A stretch of DNA of 64,000 nucleotides from Bradyrhizobium sp. SRL28. GTDB taxonomy: Bacteria > Pseudomonadota > Alphaproteobacteria > Rhizobiales > Xanthobacteraceae. Location of the stretch: positions 1-64,000 of the forward strand of contig NZ_JAHEAG010000030.1 in assembly GCF_018596315.1 (NCBI RefSeq). The letters run 5' to 3'. The notes under the pieces were generated by a model, which was given only the letters and a program-made list of their open reading frames with translations, searched no databases and was not told the origin of the DNA. Both the position numbers and the translations under genes were made by a program. Below, one piece after another: positions 1 to 9,341 of the stretch; positions within the stretch are counted from its first letter, which is position 1; each line of letters opens with the position of its first letter.

Positions 1-373
1 TCGCTTCCACGAGGCGAAGACGTCCGGCGCCAAAGAGGTCGTGGTGTGGGGCACCGGCACGCCGCGGCGCGAATTCCTCTATGTCGACGATTTCGCCGAT
101 GCCTGCATCCATTTGATGAAGACCTATTCCGGCGATGAGCTGGTCAATATCGGCACCGGCGAGGACATCACGATCGCCGAATTCGCCCGCGTGGTCGCGG
201 CGACCGTCGGCTATACCGGCGAGATCGGCTTCGACACTTCAAGGCCCGACGGCACGCCGCGCAAGTTGCTCGACGTCAGCCGGCTGGCCAAATTCGGCTG
301 GCGCGCCAGCACCTCGCTCAAAGAGGGCATCAGGCTTGCCTATCAGGCGTTCCTCAGTGAAGGACAACAATAG
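1..373 (+). CDS. fcl: GDP-L-fucose synthase, C-terminal part (partial)
   Basis: C-terminal part of a GDP-4-keto-6-deoxymannose epimerase/reductase, the extended SDR that makes GDP-L-fucose in the cytoplasm. The frame is open from the window edge (first whole codon at base 2) and stops with TAG at 371-373. Family marks visible are WGTGTPRREFLYVDD, ACIHLM and the C-terminal LLDVSRLAKFGW stretch. The Rossmann motif and catalytic YxxxK lie outside the window. It converges on the exopolysaccharide kinase gene 62 bp away. This supports fucose, or a fucose-derived sugar, in the polymer made by the following locus; that last step is inference. Confidence 0.9.
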   Translation, partial: RFHEAKTSGAKEVVVWGTGTPRREFLYVDDFADACIHLMKTYSGDELVNIGTGEDITIAEFARVVAATVGYTGEIGFDTSRPDGTPRKLLDVSRLAKFGWRASTSLKEGIRLAYQAFLSEGQQ

Positions 374-435
374 TCATTCCGGAAGACGCGCAATCGAACC
401 TCACGCCGTTTCGGAAATCGCGGTCGGATGTGAGA

Positions 436-1251
436 TCAATAGTAGCCGTAGTACGAACCAGCCGCCTCGGTCGACTTGTTCACAACCACGCGGACAACAG
501 GTGTTCGTTTCAAATGCCGCTGGCATTCCTTGACGTCGGAAACCGTCGTGTTTCCAATCCCGGCAACAAGCAACGCCGCATCCATTCTGGGTAGAATGGA
601 AATCACATCGTCGCCAAGCAGCATCGGCGGAAGATCGAAGATGACGATGCGCGACCGGAAGTCTCGCTTGATGGTCTGGAGCAGCGCCCCCATCGTCTGC
701 GAGCCCATCCATTCCGAAGAGTTCGACGAGACCGATCCGGGCAGCACCAGCATGCCATTCGGACCGATGCTTGCCTGCAGGACCGCTGACGAAAGTGGCG
801 CGCGTCCTTCGAGCACGCTGAGAACACCGCCATCGCCGCCGATGCCCAGATACTTTCCGACCGTCGGCCGGCGCAAATCAAGATCGACCAGCAGCACCGA
901 TCGCTCCGGCAGGCGGGAAATACTCAGCGCAAGATTGCAGGCCGTTACCGATTTTCCGCATCCGGCGGTCGGCGAAGTCACGGCCAGAAACTGCCAGCTC
1001 TTTTTGTCCATCTCCTGCAGCACCTGCGTGCGCAGCATGTCGTAGTAGCGGCCGTTCTGACCGGATGTGCCGTAAGCCACTATTCGATTGGCTTCGAGGT
1101 GATCGGCGCTGAGGCGCACTTCCTTGAACGGCGCTTCGGCAGAGCGCTGCGACGGCCCTTCGGCAGCGAGGGGGGATCCGCCCAACGCTGTAGGACGGTG
1201 TACCGTCTCCGCAGCTCGCGCGAGTTCGACAGCCTGCTTTATTGAATCCAC
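436..1251 (-). CDS. Polysaccharide-biosynthesis tyrosine autokinase (CpsD/CapB type)
   Basis: Cytoplasmic BY-kinase that pairs with the co-polymerase encoded just upstream and controls chain length and export by autophosphorylation. Seen: Walker A SPTAGCGKS near residue 95, Walker A' VLLVDLDLRRP, Walker B VIFDLPPML and a C-terminal tyrosine cluster SYYGYY. I chose the GTG at 1251 because GGAG stands 7 nt before it and it does not overlap the upstream stop. A TTG at 1299 would add 16 residues and overlap the upstream gene by 32 bp. The kinase is a separate protein, as in XrtA-associated loci, rather than fused to the co-polymerase as in Wzc/ExoP. Confidence 0.85.
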   Translation of the reverse strand: MDSIKQAVELARAAETVHRPTALGGSPLAAEGPSQRSAEAPFKEVRLSADHLEANRIVAYGTSGQNGRYYDMLRTQVLQEMDKKSWQFLAVTSPTAGCGKSVTACNLALSISRLPERSVLLVDLDLRRPTVGKYLGIGGDGGVLSVLEGRAPLSSAVLQASIGPNGMLVLPGSVSSNSSEWMGSQTMGALLQTIKRDFRSRIVIFDLPPMLLGDDVISILPRMDAALLVAGIGNTTVSDVKECQRHLKRTPVVRVVVNKSTEAAGSYYGYY

Positions 1252-1267
1252 TGCGTGACTCCGCGAA

Positions 1268-2617
1268 TTATCGAAACAGCCCAACCCTGGCCTTGGCAAT
1301 CATCAGGTCAAGCGGTGGAAGGAACAGGTAGGCAACAACCAACAGTCCGATCACAACCAGCGCGAACGCTCCCAGAAAACCAAACATCCGTCGCCGCCTC
1401 GCACGCGATTCGGCGGCCGTCGTGATGTAGGGAATTGAAACGATCAACTGGCCATCGACAACAGACAGAAGGTCATTGCTTCTGCGGATTCCCTTGTCCA
1501 GGATTTCGACCAGGACTGCCAGCCCTGCTCCGCCCAAAAGCGCGGCCGCGAAGGCCATTGCAAGGACTTTCAGACGGTTGGGCTTGACCGGCTCTTGCGG
1601 AACCGTGGGCTGCTCGATGATTTCGAGCTTCTCGGACTGCTGGTCCTTTTCGAGGTTTTCGCCGAGCCGCGCGGCAGCCAATTTTGCCGAGGCGGCATCG
1701 AGGTTCTTTTGCAGACTCTCCTGCTGGGCGACCATCACCTCGAGACTGGCAGCCGTCGCGGCGTCATTGGTCGGCGCCGGCGAGGCGGCCACCTTTTCCA
1801 GGGCTTCGATCTGCTTCTTCAGGGACTGGATAACAGGGTGCCGCTCTGAGTACAGCGCGCCCTTCTGGATCAGGTCGGACTTGAGCTGCGTAAGGGTTGC
1901 CGTCGGCTGATCGGAACCGCCGGACGATGCCGGTTTGCCCTGCGTGATCCGCAACTGAGCGATCTTGGCATCAAGCGCAGAGTTCTCCGCCTGAAGCCTC
2001 TGCACTTCTCGCGCCAGGAACTTCGTCGTGTCCGTGGCGCGGCTGGTGCGATCCCGAAGATCCTCGCTCAGGATCCGCGTCATCAACTCGTTGGCGACCT
2101 GCGCAGCCACTGCACCATTGCTGTATTCAAATCCGACAGAGAAGACGATCGTGGGATTTTCCATCGCAGCGCGCGTCCGCTGCTTGAAGTCCAGTTGAAT
2201 GTCGACCGGCGCGATTTTCGTGTTCTTCTTGACCTCCGCAACGAGCTCGGTCGGCGACATCAGCGTGCGCTTGTCCGGGAACAGTTTAAATTTGTCGGCG
2301 ATCGCGATGAGATTATCTCGCGTCATCGTCCGCTGCTGAATGACCTGAATACGCTCCTGCGCAGCGCTGGTAACCGTAGGCCGGACCAGTTCGGACGGAA
2401 TCTGCTGCGATTGAACGAGGATCCGTCCTTCGGAGAGATAGGTAGGCGGCCACAGCAAAGCAACCGCGGCGCCCGCAGCCAGGATCGTAACGAACGGCAG
2501 CGCGAAATAGGCCCAGCGCCGCTTGAACAGTTCCCAGTAGAAAGAGAGCCGCAATAAGTGACTGCGGTCCTCTTGCACCCCTTGGAAATCGTCCTCAAAT
2601 TCAACTTTCTGCAACAT
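1268..2617 (-). CDS. Wzz/GumC-like chain-length determinant (polysaccharide co-polymerase)
   Basis: Inner-membrane polysaccharide co-polymerase of 449 aa that sets polymer length with the downstream kinase. Seen: an N-terminal membrane segment near residues 36-56, the post-membrane YLSEGRILVQSQ motif, a long coiled-coil region in the middle, a second hydrophobic segment following PQEPVKPNRLKVL, and a third hydrophobic segment near the C-terminus (VVIGLLVVAYLFL). PCP proteins normally have two membrane segments, so the extra one is unusual. ATG start at 2617. It is first in a two-gene minus-strand operon with the kinase and is divergent from the ATPase gene at 2887 across a 269-bp promoter region. 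Confidence 0.87.
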   Translation of the reverse strand: MLQKVEFEDDFQGVQEDRSHLLRLSFYWELFKRRWAYFALPFVTILAAGAAVALLWPPTYLSEGRILVQSQQIPSELVRPTVTSAAQERIQVIQQRTMTRDNLIAIADKFKLFPDKRTLMSPTELVAEVKKNTKIAPVDIQLDFKQRTRAAMENPTIVFSVGFEYSNGAVAAQVANELMTRILSEDLRDRTSRATDTTKFLAREVQRLQAENSALDAKIAQLRITQGKPASSGGSDQPTATLTQLKSDLIQKGALYSERHPVIQSLKKQIEALEKVAASPAPTNDAATAASLEVMVAQQESLQKNLDAASAKLAAARLGENLEKDQQSEKLEIIEQPTVPQEPVKPNRLKVLAMAFAAALLGGAGLAVLVEILDKGIRRSNDLLSVVDGQLIVSIPYITTAAESRARRRRMFGFLGAFALVVIGLLVVAYLFLPPLDLMIAKARVGLFR

Positions 2618-2886
2618 GTATCGTCCGAGCGTCTGTTTGCGAGCCTGCTAGGCTCATGATGCAGCGAAATGATCGGTGGCGCGTCGCTCCGAGCTGCAAT
2701 CTAGCATCGATCTTGCAGGTATTTAATGAATAGTTGCTCAGCGCCAACAGTTTCAAATTTCAATCTTAATGGTTCCATCGGCCGCCGCTCTGGCAAATTT
2801 ACGTAGATCAGAGAAATGGGTCGAGGGAGGCAGGGTAATTTCCCGAATTACGCTATAAGGGTCTGAAGCCGGGCTAAGGAAGTTCA

Positions 2887-3723
2887 ATGTACGAGGCATT
2901 TTATCAGCTGCGGGAGAAGCCTTTTTCAATTCTCCCCGACCCCGACCTGATTTACTGGGGCAAGATGCATTCCATGGCGTTCACGATGCTGGAGTTCGGC
3001 GTCATGAACAACGCCGGCTTCACCGTCATTACAGGTGAAATAGGTTCCGGCAAGACAACCCTGGTGCGGCATTTGCTCAAGAAGGTGAGCCCGGCGATCA
3101 CCATCGGGCTGATCTCGAACTCCCCGCAGGGCCGGCAGGAATTGCTGCAATGGATCCTGATGTCGCTCGGACAATCGTTCGACGGAGATTATCCTAATCT
3201 TTTCAAGAAGTTACAAGATTTTCTGTATGGTCAATTCGCCAACGGAAGACGGACCATATTAATCATCGATGAGGCGCAGAATCTCGAGCCGGAGGCGCTC
3301 GAACATTTGCGCATGATCTCCAATATTAACGCTGACAAGTTTCAGATTTTGCAGCTGATTCTGGTTGGCCAGCCCCAGCTGCGCGACCTGCTCCTGGCGC
3401 CGAAGCTGCATCAGTTCGCGCAGCGGATTTCCTCCGACTTCCATCTTCGCCCCCTCGACGACCGGGAGGTGGCCAATTACATCGCGTTCCGGCTCCAGGC
3501 GGTGGGCGCCCGCCGCCCCCTGTTCACCCAAGAAGCCTGCGCGCTGATCGCCTCCGCGAGCGGCGGAATACCCCGCATGATTAACGTATTATGTGACACG
3601 GCGCTGGTTTATGGCTTTGCCAACGACCAGCGGGTGATTTCGGACAATATTGTTCGGGATGTTATTGCGGATAAGCAACAGTACAGCATTTTTCCGGTAA
3701 AAAAGTTCTCCCGGGTTCCCTAA
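2887..3723 (+). CDS. XrtA-system-associated AAA ATPase (ExeA-like)
   Basis: AAA+ ATPase of the family found in PEP-CTERM/exopolysaccharide loci and related to ExeA of type II secretion. The 278-aa protein has the typical opening MYEAFYQLREKPFSILPDP, Walker A GEIGSGKTT at about 50-58, Walker B ILIIDEAQNL near 122-131 and the sensor region GGIPRMINVLCD. The ATG has an AAGGA about 7 nt upstream. It heads a plus-strand series with the export protein and outer-membrane protein. Its exact role in polysaccharide export is not established; the assignment rests on family and context. Confidence 0.85.
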   Translation: MYEAFYQLREKPFSILPDPDLIYWGKMHSMAFTMLEFGVMNNAGFTVITGEIGSGKTTLVRHLLKKVSPAITIGLISNSPQGRQELLQWILMSLGQSFDGDYPNLFKKLQDFLYGQFANGRRTILIIDEAQNLEPEALEHLRMISNINADKFQILQLILVGQPQLRDLLLAPKLHQFAQRISSDFHLRPLDDREVANYIAFRLQAVGARRPLFTQEACALIASASGGIPRMINVLCDTALVYGFANDQRVISDNIVRDVIADKQQYSIFPVKKFSRVP

Positions 3724-3847
3724 GTCCTTGTATCCCATTAGTTTCCCCCGTGGCTAAATAATGGCTGCGTGTTTGGGAAATAATCCCCATACGTCGGCCA
3801 AATTATCTTGTTTTGCGGGCTTTTTGCCGACGTTTAGGGGGAATGAC

Positions 3848-4432
3848 ATGCGAATCCTGCTGGCACTGCTGTGTATTGCCTTCCTGACCCCGGCGGCGAA
3901 CGCGCAGACCCTGAAATCGGGTGACAGCCTTAGTATTTCGGTCCTGCAAGACCCCAAGCTCGATCGGAACGTTGTCGTCGACCCCTCCGGTGAAATCGCG
4001 TTTCCCCTCGCCGGCCATATCCGGGCACGCGGGCTGACGCCGGTGGCGCTCGAAAACATTCTCAAGAACAAGCTGAAGAACAACTACAAGGACGAGAATC
4101 TTGACGTTACGGTCGCTGTCCTAAGCGCTCCCAAGGAGATCCCCGAGGACGACCTGAAGCCGAAGATTTTCATCACCGGTGAGATCGTAAAGCCGGGCTC
4201 CTATGTCGTCAGACAGAAAACGACCTTGATGCAGGCCATCGCCCTTGCTGGCGGCATCGGACCCTTTGCTGCAAAGAACCGCATCCAGGTAAGGCGTAAG
4301 GGCCCCGGCGGCGACGAAACAATTTTCATGTTCAACTACCGCGCTTACGAAGCCGGTAACGACCTGGAGGGTAACATCACCTTGCGGGCCGGCGACGTCA
4401 TCATGGTTCCAGAACGACGCTTGTTTGAGTGA
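3848..4432 (+). CDS. Polysaccharide export protein, Wza/GumB-like
   Basis: Periplasmic or outer-membrane polysaccharide export protein of 194 aa. The ATG at 3848 gives a clean type I signal peptide (MRILLALLCIAFLTPAANA, cut before Q) and has a G-rich ribosome site. An upstream in-frame ATG at 3761 would add 29 residues and bury the signal. Then come the poly-export domain (GDSLSISVLQDPKL, DPSGEIAFPLAG) and an SLBB-type domain (ITGEIVKPGSYV, AGGIGPFAAK). There is no lipobox, unlike classical Wza. The next gene follows after 31 bp, so co-transcription is likely. Confidence 0.87.
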   Translation: MRILLALLCIAFLTPAANAQTLKSGDSLSISVLQDPKLDRNVVVDPSGEIAFPLAGHIRARGLTPVALENILKNKLKNNYKDENLDVTVAVLSAPKEIPEDDLKPKIFITGEIVKPGSYVVRQKTTLMQAIALAGGIGPFAAKNRIQVRRKGPGGDETIFMFNYRAYEAGNDLEGNITLRAGDVIMVPERRLFE

Positions 4433-4463
4433 GGTTTGACGATCGGCGGGGGCGAGAAGCAAC

Positions 4464-5702
4464 GTGAAGAGAGCTGCCATAGCAGTCTCGATGTGCTTTG
4501 GCATGGTGCCGTCCGTGGCCTTTGCGTTCGATTGGTCTATCAAGGCCAGCGAGAGTGAAACCGTCGAACTGAACAGCAATCAGTTCATGCGGACCTCACC
4601 CGCGGGGTCCGTGGGCTCCTCTACGACGCTCAATGCAAACGCCCAAGGGCGTACTCCGACCTCCAAGTTCGACCTTTACGGAGACGGCACCTACAAGAAG
4701 TACTGGGGTCCCGGCGTCGCTGGGACCGCGTCGGAATTCTTGAATTACGGTTTCAGGGCTCGTTACGAGGTTGCCGAAAAGACGAGATTTGACCGGGAAT
4801 ATGTCGAGACAAGCTGGAGACAGCAAAATACCTCTCTCGCACTGCTGAACGATCTCGGCGTCGCAGTGCCGACGTCAGGCAATATTAGTCGGCTTACGGC
4901 AACCGGCGGAATCGACCGCTCGATTACTGCGATTGACACAGTGTCCCTGTTCGCAACGTCTACCCGCACGAGCTACGAGCCGTCGAGCGGTGGTACGCCG
5001 TTTACGGATACAGTTGCGCGGGGCAATTGGCGGCGCTCACTGAATCCGATCACGGCGATAAACATATCCTCCGAATATGAACTGCTCGAGTATGACAACG
5101 CGTTCAACACCCGTGTGCAAATCTCTCGCAATCAGGTCGGAGTAGATGCAACTCTGTCGGCGGTGCTTTCCTTTCGGGCAAATGTCGGCGCCGCCTATCT
5201 GGTGACCGATGGAGGCGCATCGAGCTCCGCATTCGGGGGTGTGGTGACCGCTACACCCGCATCGAGTTCACTGCTCGACTGGATCGGCGACGCTGTCCTG
5301 ACCTACCGAATGTTGAAGAGCACAACGCTGTCCATCATCGCGAGCCAATCGGTTGGACCGAGCGTCGTCGGTTCTCTGTTCAAGCGGGATTCAGTCACGG
5401 CGACGCTAAGCCACACCGTCAATTCGCAATCCACCCTGTCGCTTTCAGCGAGCGGTAACAGGCAGACTTCGACCACCACCACGGATTTTGCTTCGGCATC
5501 AGCGACCTACAGTTACAATCTGACGCGGGACTGGCTCGCACAACTTACCTACCGCTACCAGCATCGGTTCGCGAGCACCGGTACCGCTATTTTCGATCCA
5601 ATCACCGGCACACCGACGGTCTCCGGCACAGGCCCTGCGGATTCACACAGCATGATGCTCGTCGTGACGCACAACTGGACCGTGCTGCCGCCCGGCAATT
5701 AG
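4464..5702 (+). CDS. Outer-membrane beta-barrel protein of the polysaccharide locus
   Basis: A 412-aa protein with a signal peptide (MKRAAIAVSMCFGMVPSVAFA) followed by many alternating hydrophobic/polar strands rich in Ser, Thr and aromatic residues, as in outer-membrane beta-barrels. GTG start, 31 bp after the Wza-like gene. Its position between that gene and prsT fits the PEP-CTERM-system outer-membrane protein family usually found in these loci, so a role as the outer-membrane conduit is inferred. No catalytic motif is visible. It converges with prsT with only 7 bp between the stops. Confidence 0.7.
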   Translation: MKRAAIAVSMCFGMVPSVAFAFDWSIKASESETVELNSNQFMRTSPAGSVGSSTTLNANAQGRTPTSKFDLYGDGTYKKYWGPGVAGTASEFLNYGFRARYEVAEKTRFDREYVETSWRQQNTSLALLNDLGVAVPTSGNISRLTATGGIDRSITAIDTVSLFATSTRTSYEPSSGGTPFTDTVARGNWRRSLNPITAINISSEYELLEYDNAFNTRVQISRNQVGVDATLSAVLSFRANVGAAYLVTDGGASSSAFGGVVTATPASSSLLDWIGDAVLTYRMLKSTTLSIIASQSVGPSVVGSLFKRDSVTATLSHTVNSQSTLSLSASGNRQTSTTTTDFASASATYSYNLTRDWLAQLTYRYQHRFASTGTAIFDPITGTPTVSGTGPADSHSMMLVVTHNWTVLPPGN

Positions 5703-5709
5703 CCGGCGT

Positions 5710-8100
5710 TCATTTCATCGCGGAACGGATGCTGTCCTTGAGCGGTGTCCCGTCCGGCTCCAGCGAAAATGCGGTCTTGAACCGTTCGGCCGCCTTTTCG
5801 GTTTGCCCTGCAGCCACGTAGCTCAGGCCGAGGTGATAGTGGACCGCCGCAAGGTTCGGCATGCTGGCAGCCGCTGGCTCCAGGGTTGCGATCGCACCCT
5901 TGAAATCGCCACGCTTGTACTGAGCCCATCCGAACGTGTCCTGAAATTGCGGCACGTTGGAGCTTTTCAATTTCTCAGACAGCTCAAACGCACGTTCGAG
6001 ACTTGGCTTGTCGCTCCGATTGTCCAGTAGCAGGCTGACGAGATTGTTGATCGCAACCATGGAATTCGGCTGGTCCTGCAGAATCGCTTCGTACTGAGAT
6101 ATGGCGGCGTCGTTGTTCCCCCGCTGGATCTGCACTCCAGCCAGGGAGAGTCGGAAAGCTACATTGCCGGGCAACTCCGCAAGTCCAGCCTTGAGCACCT
6201 TGTCGGCCGCATCATAGTCCTTGCTTTGAACATAGAGCTCGGTCAGCGCAGTGTATCCCGCCGGCTCTTTCGGCTGTTGCTCGACTGCCTTCTTGAAGCT
6301 TTGCAGCGCCTCATCGTTCTTCTTTTCTGCCAGTTTGGCCTGCCCGAGAAACACGAGAAGCTGGGCATTGCCCGGGAACTTGTTACTCATCGTCTGGAGC
6401 AGGGCTGCAGCCTTGTCCGGCTTGCCCTGTTTCACATAGGCCGAGGCAAGTGCAAGCACCGGCTGTGATGCGTCCGGCGCCGCTTTGTGTGCTGCCTCGA
6501 GCGCTGCGACGCTTTCCTCGATCTTGTTCTGGCCAGCGAACGCTGCCGCGCGGATCTGCTCAGCAGCCAGGCGGCCCTCATCGACGCGTCCGATGGCGTC
6601 CGCGATCGCCAAGGCTCCCGACCAGTCCTGCCGGCTCAATCTGACCTGCGCGAGCGACGACCAGATCTGGAGATTGCCGGAACTGCGATTGGCAGCTTCC
6701 GTCAGAATCTCTTCGGCACGTGGCGCATCGCCCTTGCGCTGCAGGAACGCGACGTAACGGAGGACGACATCGGGATTGGAGTTGGATGATTTCAGCGCGT
6801 CGGCATACTGACGATCGGCCAACTCGGCCTTCCCGCTGCGTTCATACGCCACTGCCATCAGCGACAGCAACTCGACCGACTTCGGCTGATCGTTGAGCGC
6901 CTCGCGCAAATCGGAAATGGCGCTGTCGAACTGGGCCTTGTCGATGCCCAGGGCCGCCCGCAGCCGCAGTGCGCCCGAGTTTCGGCGATCCTTCGAGAGG
7001 ATATCGGCGATCAAGGGCTCGGCAGCCGCCTTGTCGTTCTTGGCAATATAGACCTCCGCAAGCTTGACCTGGGCGGCAAGCTTCTTGTCGGGGGTAGCTG
7101 CCGTGGTGGTCAGCTTCTGCAAAACCTGCATGGCGTCGTCTGCCCGGTTCTGCCCAAAATTCATCTCGGCCAGTGCGATCTGGTAATCGAAATCATCGCC
7201 GCCTGCCTTGATCCGCGCTTCCAACTCCGCTCTGCCGGCATCCGCGCCCTTCGTGGCGGCCAAAAAGCGAACAAGGTCGAGCCCGATCTTACTATCGGTC
7301 GGGTTGGCTTCGGCCCGAGCCCGGAATTCCTTCTCGGCCTCGACGAACTTTCGCTGCGCGAGGAGAAACTGCAGAAGCTGGGCGCGGTACGTACCCTCTT
7401 GAGGATTCTGCGCGATCAGCTTGCGCAGCAACTCTTCCGCCTTTGCCAAATCCTTCTTGCGTGCATACGCGTCGATCGTCTGCAGTGTGATGCGCGTTTC
7501 GTCCTTGGAGCCGGCAGGAACCGAATCCAGAAGCTTCAGTGCACCATCCAGGTCGCCATCTGCGGCTTTTTTCGACGCAATCAACGAGATCGCATCGACG
7601 TTTGCCGGATCAATCTCATAGGCGCGCTGGGCTTCGCGGATCGCGCCGGCATTGTCGTTTGTCCGAAGGAGAATGATCGCCCGCAAAGCATGGAGTTCCG
7701 CATTCGGCTTGTCGCCCTCGTTCGCGGCATCGACGACCCGGAGCGCGGCCTCGGCGGCCCCGCCGCCCACCATAATCCGCGCAAGCCTCAATCTGGCATT
7801 CAGATCGTTTGGGTCCAGTTCGACGATACGGCGCAGATCCAGGAAGAGCGAAGTCGCCTTTGTCCGTTCGTCGATGCCTGCGAGCGCCCTCCAGACTTCG
7901 ACCTTGTCGCTCTTGTACTTGACGGCTTTCAGGAGTTCCTTCCGCGCCTCGAGGTCGTCCTTCTTTTCGATGAGAGCCATTCCGCTCTCATAGTAGCTTT
8001 GCGCGCGCTCTTCGGGCGATCCGCACCCCGCCAAGAACGTCACGAGCAGGAGCGCAAGTCCGCGGCGAACACGAAAAGTCTGACCGACTGGCTGCTTCAT
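5710..8100 (-). CDS. prsT: XrtA/PEP-CTERM-system TPR lipoprotein PrsT
   Basis: Large TPR-repeat lipoprotein typical of exosortase-linked polysaccharide loci. The start at ATG 8100 gives a lipoprotein signal with lipobox LAGC (Cys at residue 26). The rest (796 aa in all) is a series of helical TPR units such as ALRAIILLRTNDNAGAIREA and HYHLGLSYVAAGQTEKAAERF. A longer start, GTG at 8169, overlaps the TGA of the upstream gene (GTGA) and cannot be excluded, but it would place 23 residues before the signal. Likely operonic with the WecB-like gene. Its molecular role is not established; scaffolding of the export machinery is an inference from the repeats. Confidence 0.8.
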   Translation of the reverse strand: MKQPVGQTFRVRRGLALLLVTFLAGCGSPEERAQSYYESGMALIEKKDDLEARKELLKAVKYKSDKVEVWRALAGIDERTKATSLFLDLRRIVELDPNDLNARLRLARIMVGGGAAEAALRVVDAANEGDKPNAELHALRAIILLRTNDNAGAIREAQRAYEIDPANVDAISLIASKKAADGDLDGALKLLDSVPAGSKDETRITLQTIDAYARKKDLAKAEELLRKLIAQNPQEGTYRAQLLQFLLAQRKFVEAEKEFRARAEANPTDSKIGLDLVRFLAATKGADAGRAELEARIKAGGDDFDYQIALAEMNFGQNRADDAMQVLQKLTTTAATPDKKLAAQVKLAEVYIAKNDKAAAEPLIADILSKDRRNSGALRLRAALGIDKAQFDSAISDLREALNDQPKSVELLSLMAVAYERSGKAELADRQYADALKSSNSNPDVVLRYVAFLQRKGDAPRAEEILTEAANRSSGNLQIWSSLAQVRLSRQDWSGALAIADAIGRVDEGRLAAEQIRAAAFAGQNKIEESVAALEAAHKAAPDASQPVLALASAYVKQGKPDKAAALLQTMSNKFPGNAQLLVFLGQAKLAEKKNDEALQSFKKAVEQQPKEPAGYTALTELYVQSKDYDAADKVLKAGLAELPGNVAFRLSLAGVQIQRGNNDAAISQYEAILQDQPNSMVAINNLVSLLLDNRSDKPSLERAFELSEKLKSSNVPQFQDTFGWAQYKRGDFKGAIATLEPAAASMPNLAAVHYHLGLSYVAAGQTEKAAERFKTAFSLEPDGTPLKDSIRSAMK

Positions 8101-8165
8101 CTCTGGCCCTGAATGAGTGTCGTGCGACCGAAAGGCGGCCGGAAAATCGTCTGTTTCCTCCGCTA

Positions 8166-9341
8166 TCACACTTCCTGTGACAGGAGGAATTCGAATCTGT
8201 TCAGGCGGAATATTCGTCGCAGGCCGGCCGACGCGCCCGTGAACAGCAGTCTCTGTCCCCGGCTGGCCAATTGCTTTCGGACCATCAGGAACAACCCGAA
8301 AAACCTTGCGTCGATGTATTGTGTATTCGAAACGTCGACGATCAACCGTTTACCGCTGTCGAGCGCGTCACGAAGCTGTTCGATCGCGCCGTCAACGTGT
8401 GTGGCCACCGCGGCCCCCGACAGAGTAAGGGTCACGGAACCGTGATCTTCGCACCTTGCGATCGACAGCCTGTTCAAGTTTCGCGTCCGCCGTTCACTCA
8501 GCATCAGGGGCAGAACGCAAGTGACCAGCATCGCGAGCAGCGCCTTCCCGTCGCTCCAGTAACGCCGCCAAAGATACGGTTCTTCCTTGATGCGCCATAG
8601 CCACTCGAACCCGGTGCTGCGAAGCATCGGCGGCGCCCGCCGAACGGTTCCGGCTTCGAAATTGATGGTGGCGCCGAACTGGGCGCGAACGGGCGCGCGC
8701 AGCCGCCAGTGGTTATGCAGCAGCCAGCCCTGGGCCTTCTCCGCGCCGAAGAATACCGCAATTAAATCGGCGTCACTGGCATTTATTTCATCGATTATTT
8801 TCGACGAGCTCATCTCTTCGATCGTACCAAAACCGGGGTTGAGCACGCCGACGCATTCCAGCCCGCCCCGCTCGGCGTTCAGCCTGGCGCCGACCGCAGC
8901 CGCCAGCCCTTCGGCTCCGCCCAGCAGGAAGACCCGCAGGCGCCGGCCCGAGGCGTTGGCCGATTTGAGTCGGCCGAACAGGTCGCTTCCGGCAACTCGC
9001 TCATGGATCGGAATGCGCAGCAGTTTGGCGATCCAGATCAGCGGCATGCCGTCTGCAAGACACAGATCACTCAGCAGTATGGATTCCCGGAACGAGTCGT
9101 TGATCTGGCTCTTGACGAGAAAATTAACGTTGGGCGTCGAAATCAGAAATGGCGAGCCGACATTCGTCGCAAGAGCCATCGAGCGCAGCAGCGAAGGAAA
9201 ATGGAGCGCGTCCACGGGAATGCCGAGGAGGCCAAATATATTGCGGGAAAGGTCGTCCGGAGAAGCGCACGCCGATTGCGGTTCCGCAGATCGATCGGCA
9301 AAGTCGGACGAAGCCGGCAGGGTGCGCAACGTATTTAACAT
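8166..9341 (-). CDS. WecB/TagA/CpsF glycosyltransferase fused to a STAS domain
   Basis: GT26-family enzyme of 391 aa, expected to add a sugar to an undecaprenyl-linked precursor on the cytoplasmic face. The GT26 domain covers about residues 35-260 (STPNVNFLVKSQ, LADGMPLIWIAKLL, VFLLGGAEG, FGAEKAQGW, GATINFEAGTVRRAPP, GFEWLWRIKEEP). A hydrophobic stretch (LLAMLVTCVLPLML) follows, and then a C-terminal STAS domain of about 95 residues (VTLTLSGAAVATHVDGAI, LIVDVSNTQYIDARFFGLFL). The STAS phospho-acceptor Ser/Thr position reads Ala-Arg here, so phosphorylation control seems unlikely. ATG at 9341. The stop is coupled to the prsT region. Confidence 0.85.
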   Translation of the reverse strand: MLNTLRTLPASSDFADRSAEPQSACASPDDLSRNIFGLLGIPVDALHFPSLLRSMALATNVGSPFLISTPNVNFLVKSQINDSFRESILLSDLCLADGMPLIWIAKLLRIPIHERVAGSDLFGRLKSANASGRRLRVFLLGGAEGLAAAVGARLNAERGGLECVGVLNPGFGTIEEMSSSKIIDEINASDADLIAVFFGAEKAQGWLLHNHWRLRAPVRAQFGATINFEAGTVRRAPPMLRSTGFEWLWRIKEEPYLWRRYWSDGKALLAMLVTCVLPLMLSERRTRNLNRLSIARCEDHGSVTLTLSGAAVATHVDGAIEQLRDALDSGKRLIVDVSNTQYIDARFFGLFLMVRKQLASRGQRLLFTGASAGLRRIFRLNRFEFLLSQEV

